From NCBI GenBank assembly GCA_019416285.1, contig DXXM01000011.1, forward strand, positions 24,875-88,874: a stretch of DNA of 64,000 nt. Direction: 5' to 3'. Below are positions 54,601 through 62,402 of this stretch, one piece after another. How positions within the stretch are numbered: the first letter of the stretch is position 1; each line of letters begins with the position of its first letter. Origin of the DNA: Bacteroidales bacterium. Lineage in GTDB: Bacteria; Bacteroidota; Bacteroidia; Bacteroidales; Muribaculaceae. A program made the position numbers and the translations under genes. The notes under the pieces are model-generated. The model was given only the letters and a program-made list of their open reading frames with translations, was not told where the DNA came from and did no database searches.

Positions 54601-54862
54601 CGACCGGAGCCTTGATGGTGAAACGACCATCAAGGTCTGTAGCCACACCCTCTTTAGAGCCTTTGAGCATGACGGTGGCACCGATGAGCGGTTCACCGGT
54701 ACTATCAAGAACCTCTCCGCTAACATTACTATCCTGTGCTTGAGCCACTGCAAGCGGAGCTGCAAATGGGGCCATTGGGCAAGCGGCAGCGAGCGAAACT
54801 ATCACTATTCCGCTCATGACGGATCCACGCCAGGACAGAATGTTGAAAAATCTCTTGCGCAT
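51644..54862 (-). CDS. SusC/RagA-family TonB-dependent transporter (PUL2)
   Basis: 1072 residues. Long signal region, carboxypeptidase-D-like domain (VSGEVLDSTGEPLIGATV to SYIGFKTQDVTI), TonB-box stretch LDEVVVVGYGTQKKA, plug domain (LVIIDGVEYESI, SINFLKDAAASIYGSKAAGGVVLVTT) and a complete barrel ending RTVTFGLNLSF. No STN domain, so it is not a classic sigma/anti-sigma signal transducer. Only 51 bases after the ECF sigma stop, with no -7 box between, so it is probably cotranscribed with that gene. Confidence 0.95.
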   Translation of the reverse strand: MRKRFFNILSWRGSVMSGIVIVSLAAACPMAPFAAPLAVAQAQDSNVSGEVLDSTGEPLIGATVMLKGSKEGVATDLDGRFTIKAPVGSVIQISYIGFKTQDVTITGEPLVIKMVEDSDVLDEVVVVGYGTQKKATMTGSVAVVGEKALANKGNLSSPVQALQGQVPGVIITRGSSAPGDEGWSMSLRGAVSKNSTSPLVIIDGVEYESINELRLINPSDIESINFLKDAAASIYGSKAAGGVVLVTTKKGKEAKMRVDYNGSFTGKFVGLSPHLMSLDEWSDAVVQARTNDGYGDDDTWIRYAKLAKAYRNHYIDLTKTDNPFGTAFSDTDDLVFFDTDWQDIMWGDSWSTSHDLSVSGGKEGSLFRLSLGYMHDDSNLKWGNNHNNRYNLRLSNSVKITNNIDLQSVISYNRQDQVAPTQIGKALSTSTQQPGFPSSTVDGKPYAWGSWVTPNWVCELGGDNKLKVSAINISETFTYNIIDGLRAVATLGYNTSTASRDIKSVPVDFYNYAGTKKTWTNPIQSDSYYAKSNSRTDFYSLQGYLDWTKTYAETHNIKVMGGVQYNFKEYDYTITLAKDIQPSLDIINGSGTVSLFNGNDKPTNWQESILSYYGRVNYDYKSKYIVEAQGRYDGSSKFQANNRWAFFWGASLGWRITEESFMEGVRDWMNDFKLRASYGNVGNQSGIDRYSGVALYNFNQNKGVLLGSGLASYIDTNGKLVSYDRTWERVHNYNIGADFGFFNSRLSGSVDVFWKKTNNMLIDVLYPAILGDKAPTANLGKFKAWGYEGMINWNDRIGDVNYHIGGTFTYADNKLLDNGGSGAIANGVRSNREGYPLNSVFGLRYCGKIQTEEQLQKYKDRYAANSSVGNIQLLRLGDNMFEDVNKDGKLDANDYVYLGTDDPKIQFSFNFGADWKGFDINVIFQGASKRTVWRSENNNGPDSWSIPMRAVYMNSDNHFVGNIWSEDNPGGRYPSLTNQSDINNYNYQCSSWSVHDGSYLRLKNITLGYTLPRHLIERTRVLSNLRVYVTGTDLWEWSKINDAWDPESKRTVSNSARYPFLRTVTFGLNLSF

Positions 54863-54913
54863 AAGTGTTAAATTGGTTGGTTATTTATATTATTAAGGTA
54901 TTGTTATTCTTTG

Positions 54914-55432
54914 TCAAGCTATTGCTGAAATATAAGTGCGGATATCACGCCGTCCGAGACGCAGATGATTTTCCACGGTACGTGAAGAAAGTGACAATTC
55001 TGTTGCGATATCATCGACATTCTTATCTTCAAATCGGCTCATGATATATATAATACGTCTCTGCGCCGGAAGACACTCAATGCGTTTTTGCTCATGATAG
55101 GCAATATCCGCAGCAGAAACCTCCGATTCAGGTGAAAGAACCGACTGTGATGCAAGTTCAAATGATATTTCTTCATTAGTTCCCGAAATAACACAGCTGC
55201 GACGAATGTAGTCGTAAACCAGGTTCCGTGCGATGGTAAACAGAAAGGATACCATGGTTTCTGATGTCAGCTCCCGACCGCAAGTGAGCACTCTGACCCA
55301 CACATCCTGTGCGAGATTCTCTGCGTCACATATATTATTGATACGTGAGTTTATGAAATGGAGAATCCGTTGAAAATTGTCGCAGTATGAAGCGGCTATC
55401 AATGAATCGTTTCGGCAAGCGTTATTTTTCAT
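54914..55432 (-). CDS. ECF-type RNA polymerase sigma factor, no anti-sigma gene nearby
   Basis: 172 residues. Region 2: DAENLAQDVWVRVLTCG and FLFTIARNLVYDYIRR. Region 4: LPAQRRIIYIMSRFEDKNVDDIATELSLSSRTVENHLRLGRRDIRTYI, a helix-turn-helix for the -35 element. ECF factors next to SusC genes usually come with a FecR anti-sigma gene and a SusC with an STN domain. Neither is present here, so the input signal is unclear. It sits between the propeller-AraC regulator and susC and has a consensus promoter. Confidence 0.9.
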   Translation of the reverse strand: MKNNACRNDSLIAASYCDNFQRILHFINSRINNICDAENLAQDVWVRVLTCGRELTSETMVSFLFTIARNLVYDYIRRSCVISGTNEEISFELASQSVLSPESEVSAADIAYHEQKRIECLPAQRRIIYIMSRFEDKNVDDIATELSLSSRTVENHLRLGRRDIRTYISAIA

Positions 55433-55506
55433 GGCTGCACTTATTGTAATGGGTTTTTAATTTTGCACGTGAGGTGTAACCGGGATTTTTTCCATCGGTC
55501 ACACTG

Positions 55507-55537
55507 CAAAATTATCTCCATTTTCAGCGCTTGCAAA
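55507..55537 (-). promoter_or_regulatory. Promoter of the ECF sigma gene and probably the PUL2 operon
   Basis: The minus strand shows TTTG (55537-55534), a 19-base spacer and TAATTTTG followed by C (55514-55507), an excellent match to the Bacteroidetes consensus, about 70 bases before the ATG. The rest of 55433-55654 shows no gene. Confidence 0.7.
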
Positions 55538-55654
55538 GAATTTTCAATGGTATTACATCTCGTTTCATTTGTTTAGATATTATTGTGCGTAAAATTTATT
55601 GTATCAGCTGTTTAAGAAATTGAGATTAATAATCTCACAATAATTTGAGACTCA

Positions 55655-58429
55655 TCAGCGCCCCTTCATATACTCTGCCGGTGTCACTCCCGTGATGTTT
55701 TTGAAGTGGCGGAAAAACGAAGCCCGTGATGAGAAACCACACATTGCTGCCATAGCGCTTAAGGTATATTTTGCGGTATCCCCTTCCGCTACGAGGCGTT
55801 TGAACTCCGCGACACGGTATTCATTCACGTAATCATAGTAGCTTTTTTTCATGTACTGATTGAAGAGGAATGAAAGAGCATGTCCGGTACTTCCGGCCAT
55901 AGCTGCAAGGTCAGCGCTTTTCAATTCCGGATTTGTATATGGACGTTGGGTCTTCATGATTTTATCCAATACTTTTATCAGACGCTTACATTCTTCATCA
56001 GTGAGACGTGTGGTACGGTAACGGATTTTTTTATCCGGCTCAGCATTTTCAGGAAGATGTGAAGCTGCTTCTGCCGCACGCTCCTCCAACATCGCCATTT
56101 CTTCACGATGTCTGAGCCGGGCACGATAGAAGAAGTATATGAAGCCGCAAAGCAAGAGTGCTGACACTCCGCCGGTAATCAGGGGCCAATTTATCCCACC
56201 GCTTTTGTGGACTCTGAGCACTTGCTCCGTGTCTGGGTCGCCATGCATCCGCACTCGCAGCATATAGTTGCCGGACGGCAAATCGAAATAATGAATGTTA
56301 CGAGAGCCGTCAGTTTTATGCCATCCCTCCTCATAACCGTCAAGCTGATATTCTATAACCTGATAACGTGAAGGGATGAATCCTAAATTAGAAAAGGAAA
56401 CAGAGAGGTCATTCTCATTATTGTCAAGAGTTATTTGCCGTGTATGGCTATCGCCGGTCATTCTGTCGATAATGCTTTTCCCATTTGACGTTATGTCTGT
56501 CACCCGGATGTCATTATGAATCTCAGCCCGGCGAGCTTTGAATTTCTTAAAATCAAGTTTCAACAATCCGTTTGAATTTCCAAACCAAAGATTTCCGTTG
56601 GACTCACGCACGGGTTGACAAAGCGTGAATACAATGCCGGGAATTCCATCGGCATTATTAAACAGATGGAAGTGGGACCGTTTATCAAAGCGAGTCAATC
56701 CTTGATCCGTTCCGAACCATATCCATCCGTCTAAATCCTCCGCAATGAAAGTGGTCATCATTTTTTCATCAGAACGGCCATGAGGTATGGGACCAAATTC
56801 CGTTAGCTCAAGATTGGAACGGAAAACCTCTCCACGGTCAGGTGCAAAATACAGTATGCCATCACGGTCTTCACAAATGTCACGTATTTTGACTTTATTT
56901 ATAAAGCCTTTGGGGAAACGGTCGGAATGCATTGTTTTCCCATCCATTATCGCCATCCCGGTCTCAGTGCAAATCCATCCTCGCCCTGTGCTGTCAAAAA
57001 ATATTTCATATACACTATTATGCGGCAATTTGGAATTTGTCACAGTGTATCTGGCTAATTCTTTAGTGCCATTATACACGAAAAGCCCCTTGTCAGTGCC
57101 GATAAACAGATCTCCCTCCTTATCCGGGACAATACAGAATATTGTGGCATCTTTAAGAACACCGTCAGAACCATCCACGGAATAGATGGTCAACGAAACA
57201 GGGTCAAGCACATACATACCCCCCATATATGTGCCTATATAATAGCGCCCTTTTGACTCCGTTATGGCAAAAATAAGATTGGACCGCATGTCCGGTTTCA
57301 TGAATTTAGCCGTGCGCCCGGTGGATTCATCAATAAAAAACAATCCTTCACGAGTGCCGATCACTTTCTGTGACCCGTTTACGGCAACAGCTCTCACTGC
57401 GTAGTTGCGTGTATCTATGTAACTTGGATAGGAATATACTTCGAATATATCATTTAATTTCGGGGTATATCCTGCCCCATTTTGATAATATCCTACCCAA
57501 AAAAGATCCATATCATCGACAAGCATCGAATATACTGAATTTGAGCTAAGCTGCATCTCTGATCTCGGATTTGTGTCAAAATGGTCAGTTATCCTTCCTT
57601 CGGATATTGAATAGCCGAATATCCCCTCACCGTCGGTCGATGCCCAGATTTTATCAGCATCTTCAATCATCAGCGACGTAATTATGCCATTGCCTAAATT
57701 TATCGGGGTAAGAAATTCGTGTGTTATAGTATCGAAAGGTATCACCCCGTCGCCACGGGTTCCTAAATATATACGTCCTTTCGCACTCGATATTTTGCTT
57801 ATAGAACTGCGACTCGGAAGCGGATATGACTTTATAGCATCATCGGAATCAATATAATGGAGCGAATGTAGGGATGAGATCCACACTCCGCCGCATGAAT
57901 CCATCAGCAGCCCGCTTACCTCATTTTCCTGTGCGAGTATATCGTGACGAAGAAGTATATGGCGCATCGAATTCTTCACTACATTGTATTTGAATATACC
58001 TTGCCTGCTTCCTATCCACAGAGTCTCCTTACCGTCATCCACCAAAGCATTGACAGCGAAACTTATCTTCTCAGGACGCACTTTCACTAATTCAGACGAG
58101 GATGGGGCGAGCACAAATAAGCCCTGATTGCACCCCACAAAAATTTCGCCCCTGCGCAATTCAGTGATGGCATTTATCCTGTTACTTCCGGATGTCTCCT
58201 GAGGGAGCGAAAACGTCTTAACATGGTTACCGTCAAATCGGTCAAGTGCCGCTTCGGTCCCGAACCATAAATATCCGGTTGAATCTTTATATATTGTGTT
58301 TACGAGCAAATCACTTAAACCATCGGCAGTAGACAATGATTTGAGTTCATTCCCAAAGGCAGGTATCGTACATATACCGCTGAGCATAATAATCAACGTC
58401 ATAAATGCCTTGCCGAGACTGTTAGTCAT
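55655..58429 (-). CDS. Membrane one-component regulator: propeller sensor, Y_Y_Y domain, one membrane helix, AraC domain
   Basis: 924 residues from ATG 58429 (MTNSLGKAFMTLIIMLSGIC signal peptide). Regulator-propeller repeats (GYLWFGTEAALDRFDG, GVWISSLHSLHYID, LFIGTDKGLFVYNG, WIWFGTDQGLTRFD, LWFGNSNGLLKLD) fill most of the periplasmic part. A Y_Y_Y domain follows (YQLDGYEEGWHKTDG, LPSGNYMLRVRM), then one membrane helix (WPLITGGVSALLLCGFIYFF, about 748-767). A short cytoplasmic linker with a coiled-coil-like AMLEERAAEAA leads to an AraC-type domain (AAMCGFSSRASFFRHFKNITGVTPAEY). HisKA, HATPase and receiver domains, which an HTCS has between helix and AraC, are absent. It would bind DNA from the membrane. 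Confidence 0.85.
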   Translation of the reverse strand: MTNSLGKAFMTLIIMLSGICTIPAFGNELKSLSTADGLSDLLVNTIYKDSTGYLWFGTEAALDRFDGNHVKTFSLPQETSGSNRINAITELRRGEIFVGCNQGLFVLAPSSSELVKVRPEKISFAVNALVDDGKETLWIGSRQGIFKYNVVKNSMRHILLRHDILAQENEVSGLLMDSCGGVWISSLHSLHYIDSDDAIKSYPLPSRSSISKISSAKGRIYLGTRGDGVIPFDTITHEFLTPINLGNGIITSLMIEDADKIWASTDGEGIFGYSISEGRITDHFDTNPRSEMQLSSNSVYSMLVDDMDLFWVGYYQNGAGYTPKLNDIFEVYSYPSYIDTRNYAVRAVAVNGSQKVIGTREGLFFIDESTGRTAKFMKPDMRSNLIFAITESKGRYYIGTYMGGMYVLDPVSLTIYSVDGSDGVLKDATIFCIVPDKEGDLFIGTDKGLFVYNGTKELARYTVTNSKLPHNSVYEIFFDSTGRGWICTETGMAIMDGKTMHSDRFPKGFINKVKIRDICEDRDGILYFAPDRGEVFRSNLELTEFGPIPHGRSDEKMMTTFIAEDLDGWIWFGTDQGLTRFDKRSHFHLFNNADGIPGIVFTLCQPVRESNGNLWFGNSNGLLKLDFKKFKARRAEIHNDIRVTDITSNGKSIIDRMTGDSHTRQITLDNNENDLSVSFSNLGFIPSRYQVIEYQLDGYEEGWHKTDGSRNIHYFDLPSGNYMLRVRMHGDPDTEQVLRVHKSGGINWPLITGGVSALLLCGFIYFFYRARLRHREEMAMLEERAAEAASHLPENAEPDKKIRYRTTRLTDEECKRLIKVLDKIMKTQRPYTNPELKSADLAAMAGSTGHALSFLFNQYMKKSYYDYVNEYRVAEFKRLVAEGDTAKYTLSAMAAMCGFSSRASFFRHFKNITGVTPAEYMKGR

Positions 58430-58595
58430 AAATATATCTCCGTTGTTACTTTTGTTGTCTAAAAACAATATTCATAATCGTCTGATTATTATTTTTGGGC
58501 AGATTTATAGACTCAATGTTATAATTTATTTGAGTGAGCAGATTAAACTGCACAAATTCATTCATATTCCTTAATTTATCAGGCGATTTTGTCTA

Positions 58596-58627
58596 CAAAT
58601 ATACATTTTTCAGCTAATAATCACAAA
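58596..58627 (-). promoter_or_regulatory. Promoter of the propeller-AraC regulator
   Basis: The minus strand shows TTTG (58627-58624), a 20-base spacer and TATATTTG (58603-58596). It implies an untranslated leader of about 160 bases. Confidence 0.6.
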
Positions 58628-58639
58628 ATAATTATAAAT

Positions 58640-58970
58640 TTGATTTATGAAAGACAGTTCATTCCGAATCACGGTTTCTGACATGTGACATGACTATTCC
58701 CGATATATTCCCCAAATCAGCTACCACTTTGCTCCGTTGAGCGGACTGAAATCACGCCGGCCTCTGATAATTATTGATGTCTTCAACCAACCCCACGATT
58801 AGGCTTAACTGGTTTCATCGCACACTTCAGAATCCAAGTCACTCACACCCTTTAGCCCATCGAGGCTTGACCGAGATAATCTTCGGTATATAGAATGTAG
58901 TTTATCCAGGTTTGTCAAAAATTCCATCTGTAACTTTCTGATTCGCAATAACTATGTGTTGTGGTAAAAG
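58640..58970. other. Intergenic stretch without a recognisable gene
   Basis: No convincing reading frame on either strand. The minus strand shows protein-like phrases interrupted by several stops, which could be a decayed gene, but no family is recognised. It lies between the PUL2 regulator promoter and repeat B. Confidence 0.4.
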
Positions 58971-58976
58971 GATATA

Positions 58977-59095
58977 AAAAGCGATTGGCAAGTTTATTCC
59001 ACTGCTTGCCAATCGCTTTTATATTAGTTTGTTATGTCTTAAAATCGGACGGATTTTATATCAATACTCCTCCTCGTTGAAGAATGGTTTTAACA
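58977..59095. repeat. Dispersed repeat B (hairpin plus conserved flank)
   Basis: Hairpin AAGCGATTGGCAAGT (58979-58993)/GCTTGCCAATCGCTT (59004-59018), then a flank matching repeat A up to GAAGAATGG. Same orientation as repeat A at 33741-33858, so the two are direct repeats on either side of PUL2. Minus strand reads PFFNEEEY, stop, then hairpin and TTTTT. Confidence 0.75.
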
Positions 59096-59321
59096 CTGTA
59101 TTTCAGTTATCTAACCCTTGCTAACCGACCTAAATACAAACATATTATGCCATTTGAGGCCATAAAACGCCACTACGGAATATTCCCGTACAAACAAATC
59201 GGGGCATACAAACAAAAATACAAACATATTTTTGCCCTTGAAATATTCCTGAAAGAAGATGAGTGGTAATCTTCTGTGTCAGAAGATGAGTATTATTTTC
59301 TCCGGGGCAGGGAGGACAATA
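59096..59321. other. Intergenic region downstream of abiEii with short local repeats
   Basis: Contains several copies of the phrase ATACAAACA/ATACAAACATATT (about 59132-59233) and two GAAGATGAGT copies near 59258 and 59281. A 61-codon frame at 59084-59269 starts inside repeat B and has no family resemblance I recognise, so it is not called as a gene. Confidence 0.4.
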
Positions 59322-60320
59322 TCACATCATGTTGATTCGCCGGTTCAAGGCTTCAAGTTCGGATATGATTTCCTCAAAAGATGGGGCTGGTCCCATAACC
59401 ATATTCATTACCGTTTTCTTGTAATCGGCCTCCCATCGGTCGCGTATTTCCCCAGTGGGAACTATTTTCAGTGATTGCCGCTTCAATGTGTCGTAATCAA
59501 AACCTTTAAGTCCGATGAATTTCCGTCTGTGCTCTATCACGGAATCGTAGAGATTATCATCAGCCAATGCCTCGTCAGCTATACCGGTCTGCATGATTCT
59601 ATGAACATCATATAGATGCCTCGACATCCTTTCAATCCTTATCTCCGCCGATGGTTTTGCAAATTCCTCATGGAGCAGGAACAGTTTCTCCAGAAAAGTG
59701 CGTTGGGGTATGACGGCATTGACCTCGACCGGATTATCCTCAAATGTGATTTTAGGTAGGTTTTCGGATATATAAGAACGAACAGAGACCTTTGTCACCG
59801 GCTCTGACATGGAACGACCGCTTACTTCAATCTTGACTTGGGGAAGAACGTATTCATTACCTTCAAATATCGGTTTGTAGGCAATGTATATGGTTTCGGG
59901 GTCTACGGTGCTGACAGATGTCTCATGAACTGAAACTTTAATCAGATCGGAAGATATTCTTTGACCCTCAAGTGCGGATTCAACATCGTGTATCATCGTG
60001 TTTCTCACGAATGAGCAGGATGCTCTCCGCAGCTTGTCGCTTATCTGATTCTTGGACAGGTTCCCAGAGAAACCGAGATATTCCCTACTGACAGCAATGT
60101 CTATGTCTTCCGACATGCGGTTGATAAGATTCCAGCACTTGCTGAGATTCGTCCCACCTTTGAAAGATATACTTTCGGAATATGGTAGGGAAAATACGGC
60201 TCTTAAAACTGCTGTCACCCACCAGTCTTTTTCTATTACAGCACGCGACAATCCAGTTTTGTCGCTCACATAGTCTATTATATCACGGCGGTCATTAGCC
60301 GTCAGGTCTGTGAAAATCAT
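59322..60320 (-). CDS. AbiEii-type nucleotidyltransferase toxin
   Basis: 332 residues from ATG 60320; a longer frame to 60371 would overlap the antitoxin. EKDWWVTAVLRAVF, SFKGGTNLSKCWNLINRMSEDIDIAV (the GGT-L and S-x-D-x-D nucleotidyltransferase motifs) and SRHLYDVHRIMQ are the AbiEii hallmarks. Family members transfer nucleotides to tRNA or similar targets and arrest growth, giving phage defence in some hosts. It starts one base after the antitoxin stop (TAATATG), so translation is coupled. Confidence 0.9.
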   Translation of the reverse strand: MIFTDLTANDRRDIIDYVSDKTGLSRAVIEKDWWVTAVLRAVFSLPYSESISFKGGTNLSKCWNLINRMSEDIDIAVSREYLGFSGNLSKNQISDKLRRASCSFVRNTMIHDVESALEGQRISSDLIKVSVHETSVSTVDPETIYIAYKPIFEGNEYVLPQVKIEVSGRSMSEPVTKVSVRSYISENLPKITFEDNPVEVNAVIPQRTFLEKLFLLHEEFAKPSAEIRIERMSRHLYDVHRIMQTGIADEALADDNLYDSVIEHRRKFIGLKGFDYDTLKRQSLKIVPTGEIRDRWEADYKKTVMNMVMGPAPSFEEIISELEALNRRINMM

Positions 60321-60321
60321 A

Positions 60322-60939
60322 TTATTCTTCAAGTTTTTTTCTGACCCACACAGGCGCGAGCCGTATGTCATGGGCGTAAATATCGGGAGAGACTTTTTTT
60401 ACTATTTCTTTTATTTTGTTTACAATATCGTCAGTGAGATTACCCTCTCCAATACTTCGTATCGCAGACACGACAAGCATCATAAGACCGGAAACAAATT
60501 CAAACAGACGTAGTTCGTTGCTTTCCCTGAATATTATGTTCCGTCCATTGGAGAGTCTGATTTTTTTTCTTGCTCCGCTGGTGATATATACCGCATTGGC
60601 AGGGATTTGCGAGGACAATCCCAGTTGGTTTAATGCGTGGTCGCCGGTAGGAATTATTTTTACTTTGTCTCGTTCCGCCAACCTTTGGGCTATGTCTTCT
60701 GTCGAGGGTGGTATGCAATCAAGGCCCAGTGCCTCGTTTGAACGGGGAATACAATAAATTCCACGGCTTACACGCATAATTTCTCCGCGTTTTACCATCC
60801 GTCCAAGAGTCTGGCGGACGGCTTCAGGAGAGGCAATATCCTCAAAATCCGACGGAAAAAATATAGCCCCTTTCTCCATGAACCTTATTCTTTCGCGGAC
60901 AACATTATCAGATCCGGATATGTCTTGCTTATTATTCAT
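60322..60939 (-). CDS. AbiEi-type antitoxin/regulator (DUF6088-like)
   Basis: 205 residues. The N-terminal winged helix-turn-helix is clear: FMEKGAIFFPSDFEDIASPEAVRQTLGRMVKRGEIMRVSRGIYCIPR. The C-terminal part (ITSGARKKIRLSNGRNIIFRES, VRKKLEE end) is typical of AbiEi_4/DUF6088 antitoxins that repress their own operon. First gene of the pair; the start ATG 60939 is included in an inverted repeat that also covers the promoter. A type IV toxin-antitoxin system by family. Confidence 0.85.
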   Translation of the reverse strand: MNNKQDISGSDNVVRERIRFMEKGAIFFPSDFEDIASPEAVRQTLGRMVKRGEIMRVSRGIYCIPRSNEALGLDCIPPSTEDIAQRLAERDKVKIIPTGDHALNQLGLSSQIPANAVYITSGARKKIRLSNGRNIIFRESNELRLFEFVSGLMMLVVSAIRSIGEGNLTDDIVNKIKEIVKKVSPDIYAHDIRLAPVWVRKKLEE

Positions 60940-60967
60940 GTCACAAAATTACGGTATTTTTGTGACA
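60939..60967 (-). promoter_or_regulatory. Palindromic operator overlapping the AbiE promoter
   Basis: Perfect 10-base arms TGTCACAAAA (60939-60948) and TTTTGTGACA (60958-60967). The minus-strand -7 box TAATTTTG (60951-60944) lies inside, with TTG about 19 bases further upstream. Position fits autorepression by AbiEi; transcription would start at or near the ATG. Confidence 0.7.
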
Positions 60968-61714
60968 CCCGCAAGTATTCGGAACGCTTTTTTCATTGAA
61001 AGCGGTGAGAGGCGGGGCGGTCTTGCAGTGCTGGCGGCGTTATGCCGTCGATAGGTGACGGTGTACGAGCCACTGACACCTATTGACCGCAACACGCCTA
61101 TGGGCAATGCTGAACACCGACAACCGGCATCGCCTTATGGAACGGCATCGGGGACGCTGCCTGCACCATAAGACTTAATGCCGCCTGTCCGTGTTCCGGG
61201 ACGCATTGCCTTGTATGGAATTTTTCGACCGCCTCACCACTCACCGCTTGAACATCAGCCACCGAAAAGAACAGTGTCGCAATGCCGGGTCTTGCAGATC
61301 CTCGTCATTGCGGCACACTTCTTTTTTATCGGGGCTGCCACGGTTTTCTTTGTCAGTGTTTATGTCCATCGCCGCCACAGCAGGGGCGGCAAAGATTTAT
61401 GTTTTCATGGGCTTTCATCCGGGGGAGCCATTTCAATCAGTGCGTACCGATAACAAGTGGGTCAGGTATAAGTTGCTTGCCATAACGTAACGTGTGGCGG
61501 AGGGATATTCTTCTGGCTTCGGCATAAAAAATCTCCAGACACAAAATGGTATTTGCCTCCGCAGGCTCCGGCGAATACTTCATTTTGCACTCGTATTTTT
61601 TATGTCAAGGCCCGAACATCCCTCTTTTGCCGCCACACGCCTTTCAGGTGTCAAGCAACTCATACAACCACACTGTCTTTGGACGCATGAGGTTAAAAAA
61701 AAGCTCCAACCGAT
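60968..61714. other. About 750-bp stretch without a convincing gene, left part of a mobile element
   Basis: GC-rich at first (61000-61200), with several overlapping short plus-strand frames (61178-61453, 61494-61718) whose translations show no family features and no clear start context. It lies directly upstream of the PcfK/PcfJ block. It may hold regulatory sequence, an untranslated leader, or the element boundary; I cannot tell. Confidence 0.4.
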
Positions 61715-61936
61715 ATGAAAGCCATAAGAAAACATAAAGAAAATAGGTCAAGGCAAGCTCGCCAATCCTCCTATCATTACCGCATAAGCAAGGCGGTCAA
61801 GGCAGTGGCAATCATCATCGGAGCGGTCATAGGGATAGCGTTGTGGGCGATAGCGAAACCCATATTGAGGGGCATCGGCTGGCTCATATCAATCCTCTCC
61901 GCAATCGGAGCAATCTATTGGCTACTCACTCTCTAA
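61715..61936 (+). CDS. Small basic membrane protein of the mobile element
   Basis: 73 residues: a strongly basic N-terminus (MKAIRKHKENRSRQARQSS), then two hydrophobic stretches (AVAIIIGAVIGIALWAIA and GIGWLISILSAIGAIYWLLTL). No family recognised. It begins 13 bases upstream of the pcfK-like gene region and in the same direction, which supports it being real. Confidence 0.55.
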   Translation: MKAIRKHKENRSRQARQSSYHYRISKAVKAVAIIIGAVIGIALWAIAKPILRGIGWLISILSAIGAIYWLLTL

Positions 61937-61949
61937 AACATTTACGACT

Positions 61950-62390
61950 ATGGCAACCACAAAAGAAAACCGAGGCACACGAGCCTTCAACGACACCATC
62001 AAGGCTTATCTTGAAAAGAGAGCCGATAATGACGCTTTGTTCGCCATCCGCTTTGCGAACCCCTCCAAATCGGTAGAGGACTGCGTGACATATATTCTTA
62101 ACCAAGTGAAGAAAAGCGGATGCTGTGGCTTCACGGACGCAGAGGTGTACGGAATGGCAGTACACTATTGGGAAGAGAATGAGATTGAGGTCAGCAACCC
62201 AATCAACTGCCAGGTGGTAGTGAACCATACGGTAGAACTCACCGAGGAAGAAAAGGAACAGGCACGGCAGGACGCCATTGATAAACTCCGTGACGAGGAA
62301 ATGGCTAAAATGCGCCGACCCAAGACCACCGAGAAGAAAACAACCGAGAACAATCCCCAAGTCGCACAACCCAGTCTGTTTGACCTCTAA
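61950..62390 (+). CDS. PcfK-like protein
   Basis: 146 residues. RAFNDTIKAYLEKRADNDALFAIRF, SVEDCVTYILNQVKKSGCCGFTDAEVYGMAVHYWEE and the C-terminal charged helix ending QPSLFDL match PcfK-like proteins of Bacteroidetes conjugative elements, named after an enterococcal pheromone-plasmid conjugation gene. Function is unknown but linked to conjugative transfer modules. Followed after 12 bases by the pcfJ-like gene. Confidence 0.85.
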   Translation: MATTKENRGTRAFNDTIKAYLEKRADNDALFAIRFANPSKSVEDCVTYILNQVKKSGCCGFTDAEVYGMAVHYWEENEIEVSNPINCQVVVNHTVELTEEEKEQARQDAIDKLRDEEMAKMRRPKTTEKKTTENNPQVAQPSLFDL

Positions 62391-62402
62391 CACTTTACGG
62401 CT

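Noticed and set aside
33741..59095. Repeats A and B as exact att sites of a recently integrated element
   Set aside because: They differ at roughly one position in six and no integrase or transposase lies between them, so a recent site-specific insertion is not supported.
59084..59269. 61-codon plus-strand frame near repeat B
   Set aside because: Begins inside the repeat, contains local sequence repetition and matches nothing I recognise.
61178..61718. Overlapping short frames upstream of the small membrane protein gene
   Set aside because: Several frames compete, translations are Arg/His/Ser-rich or low-complexity, and no start context is evident.
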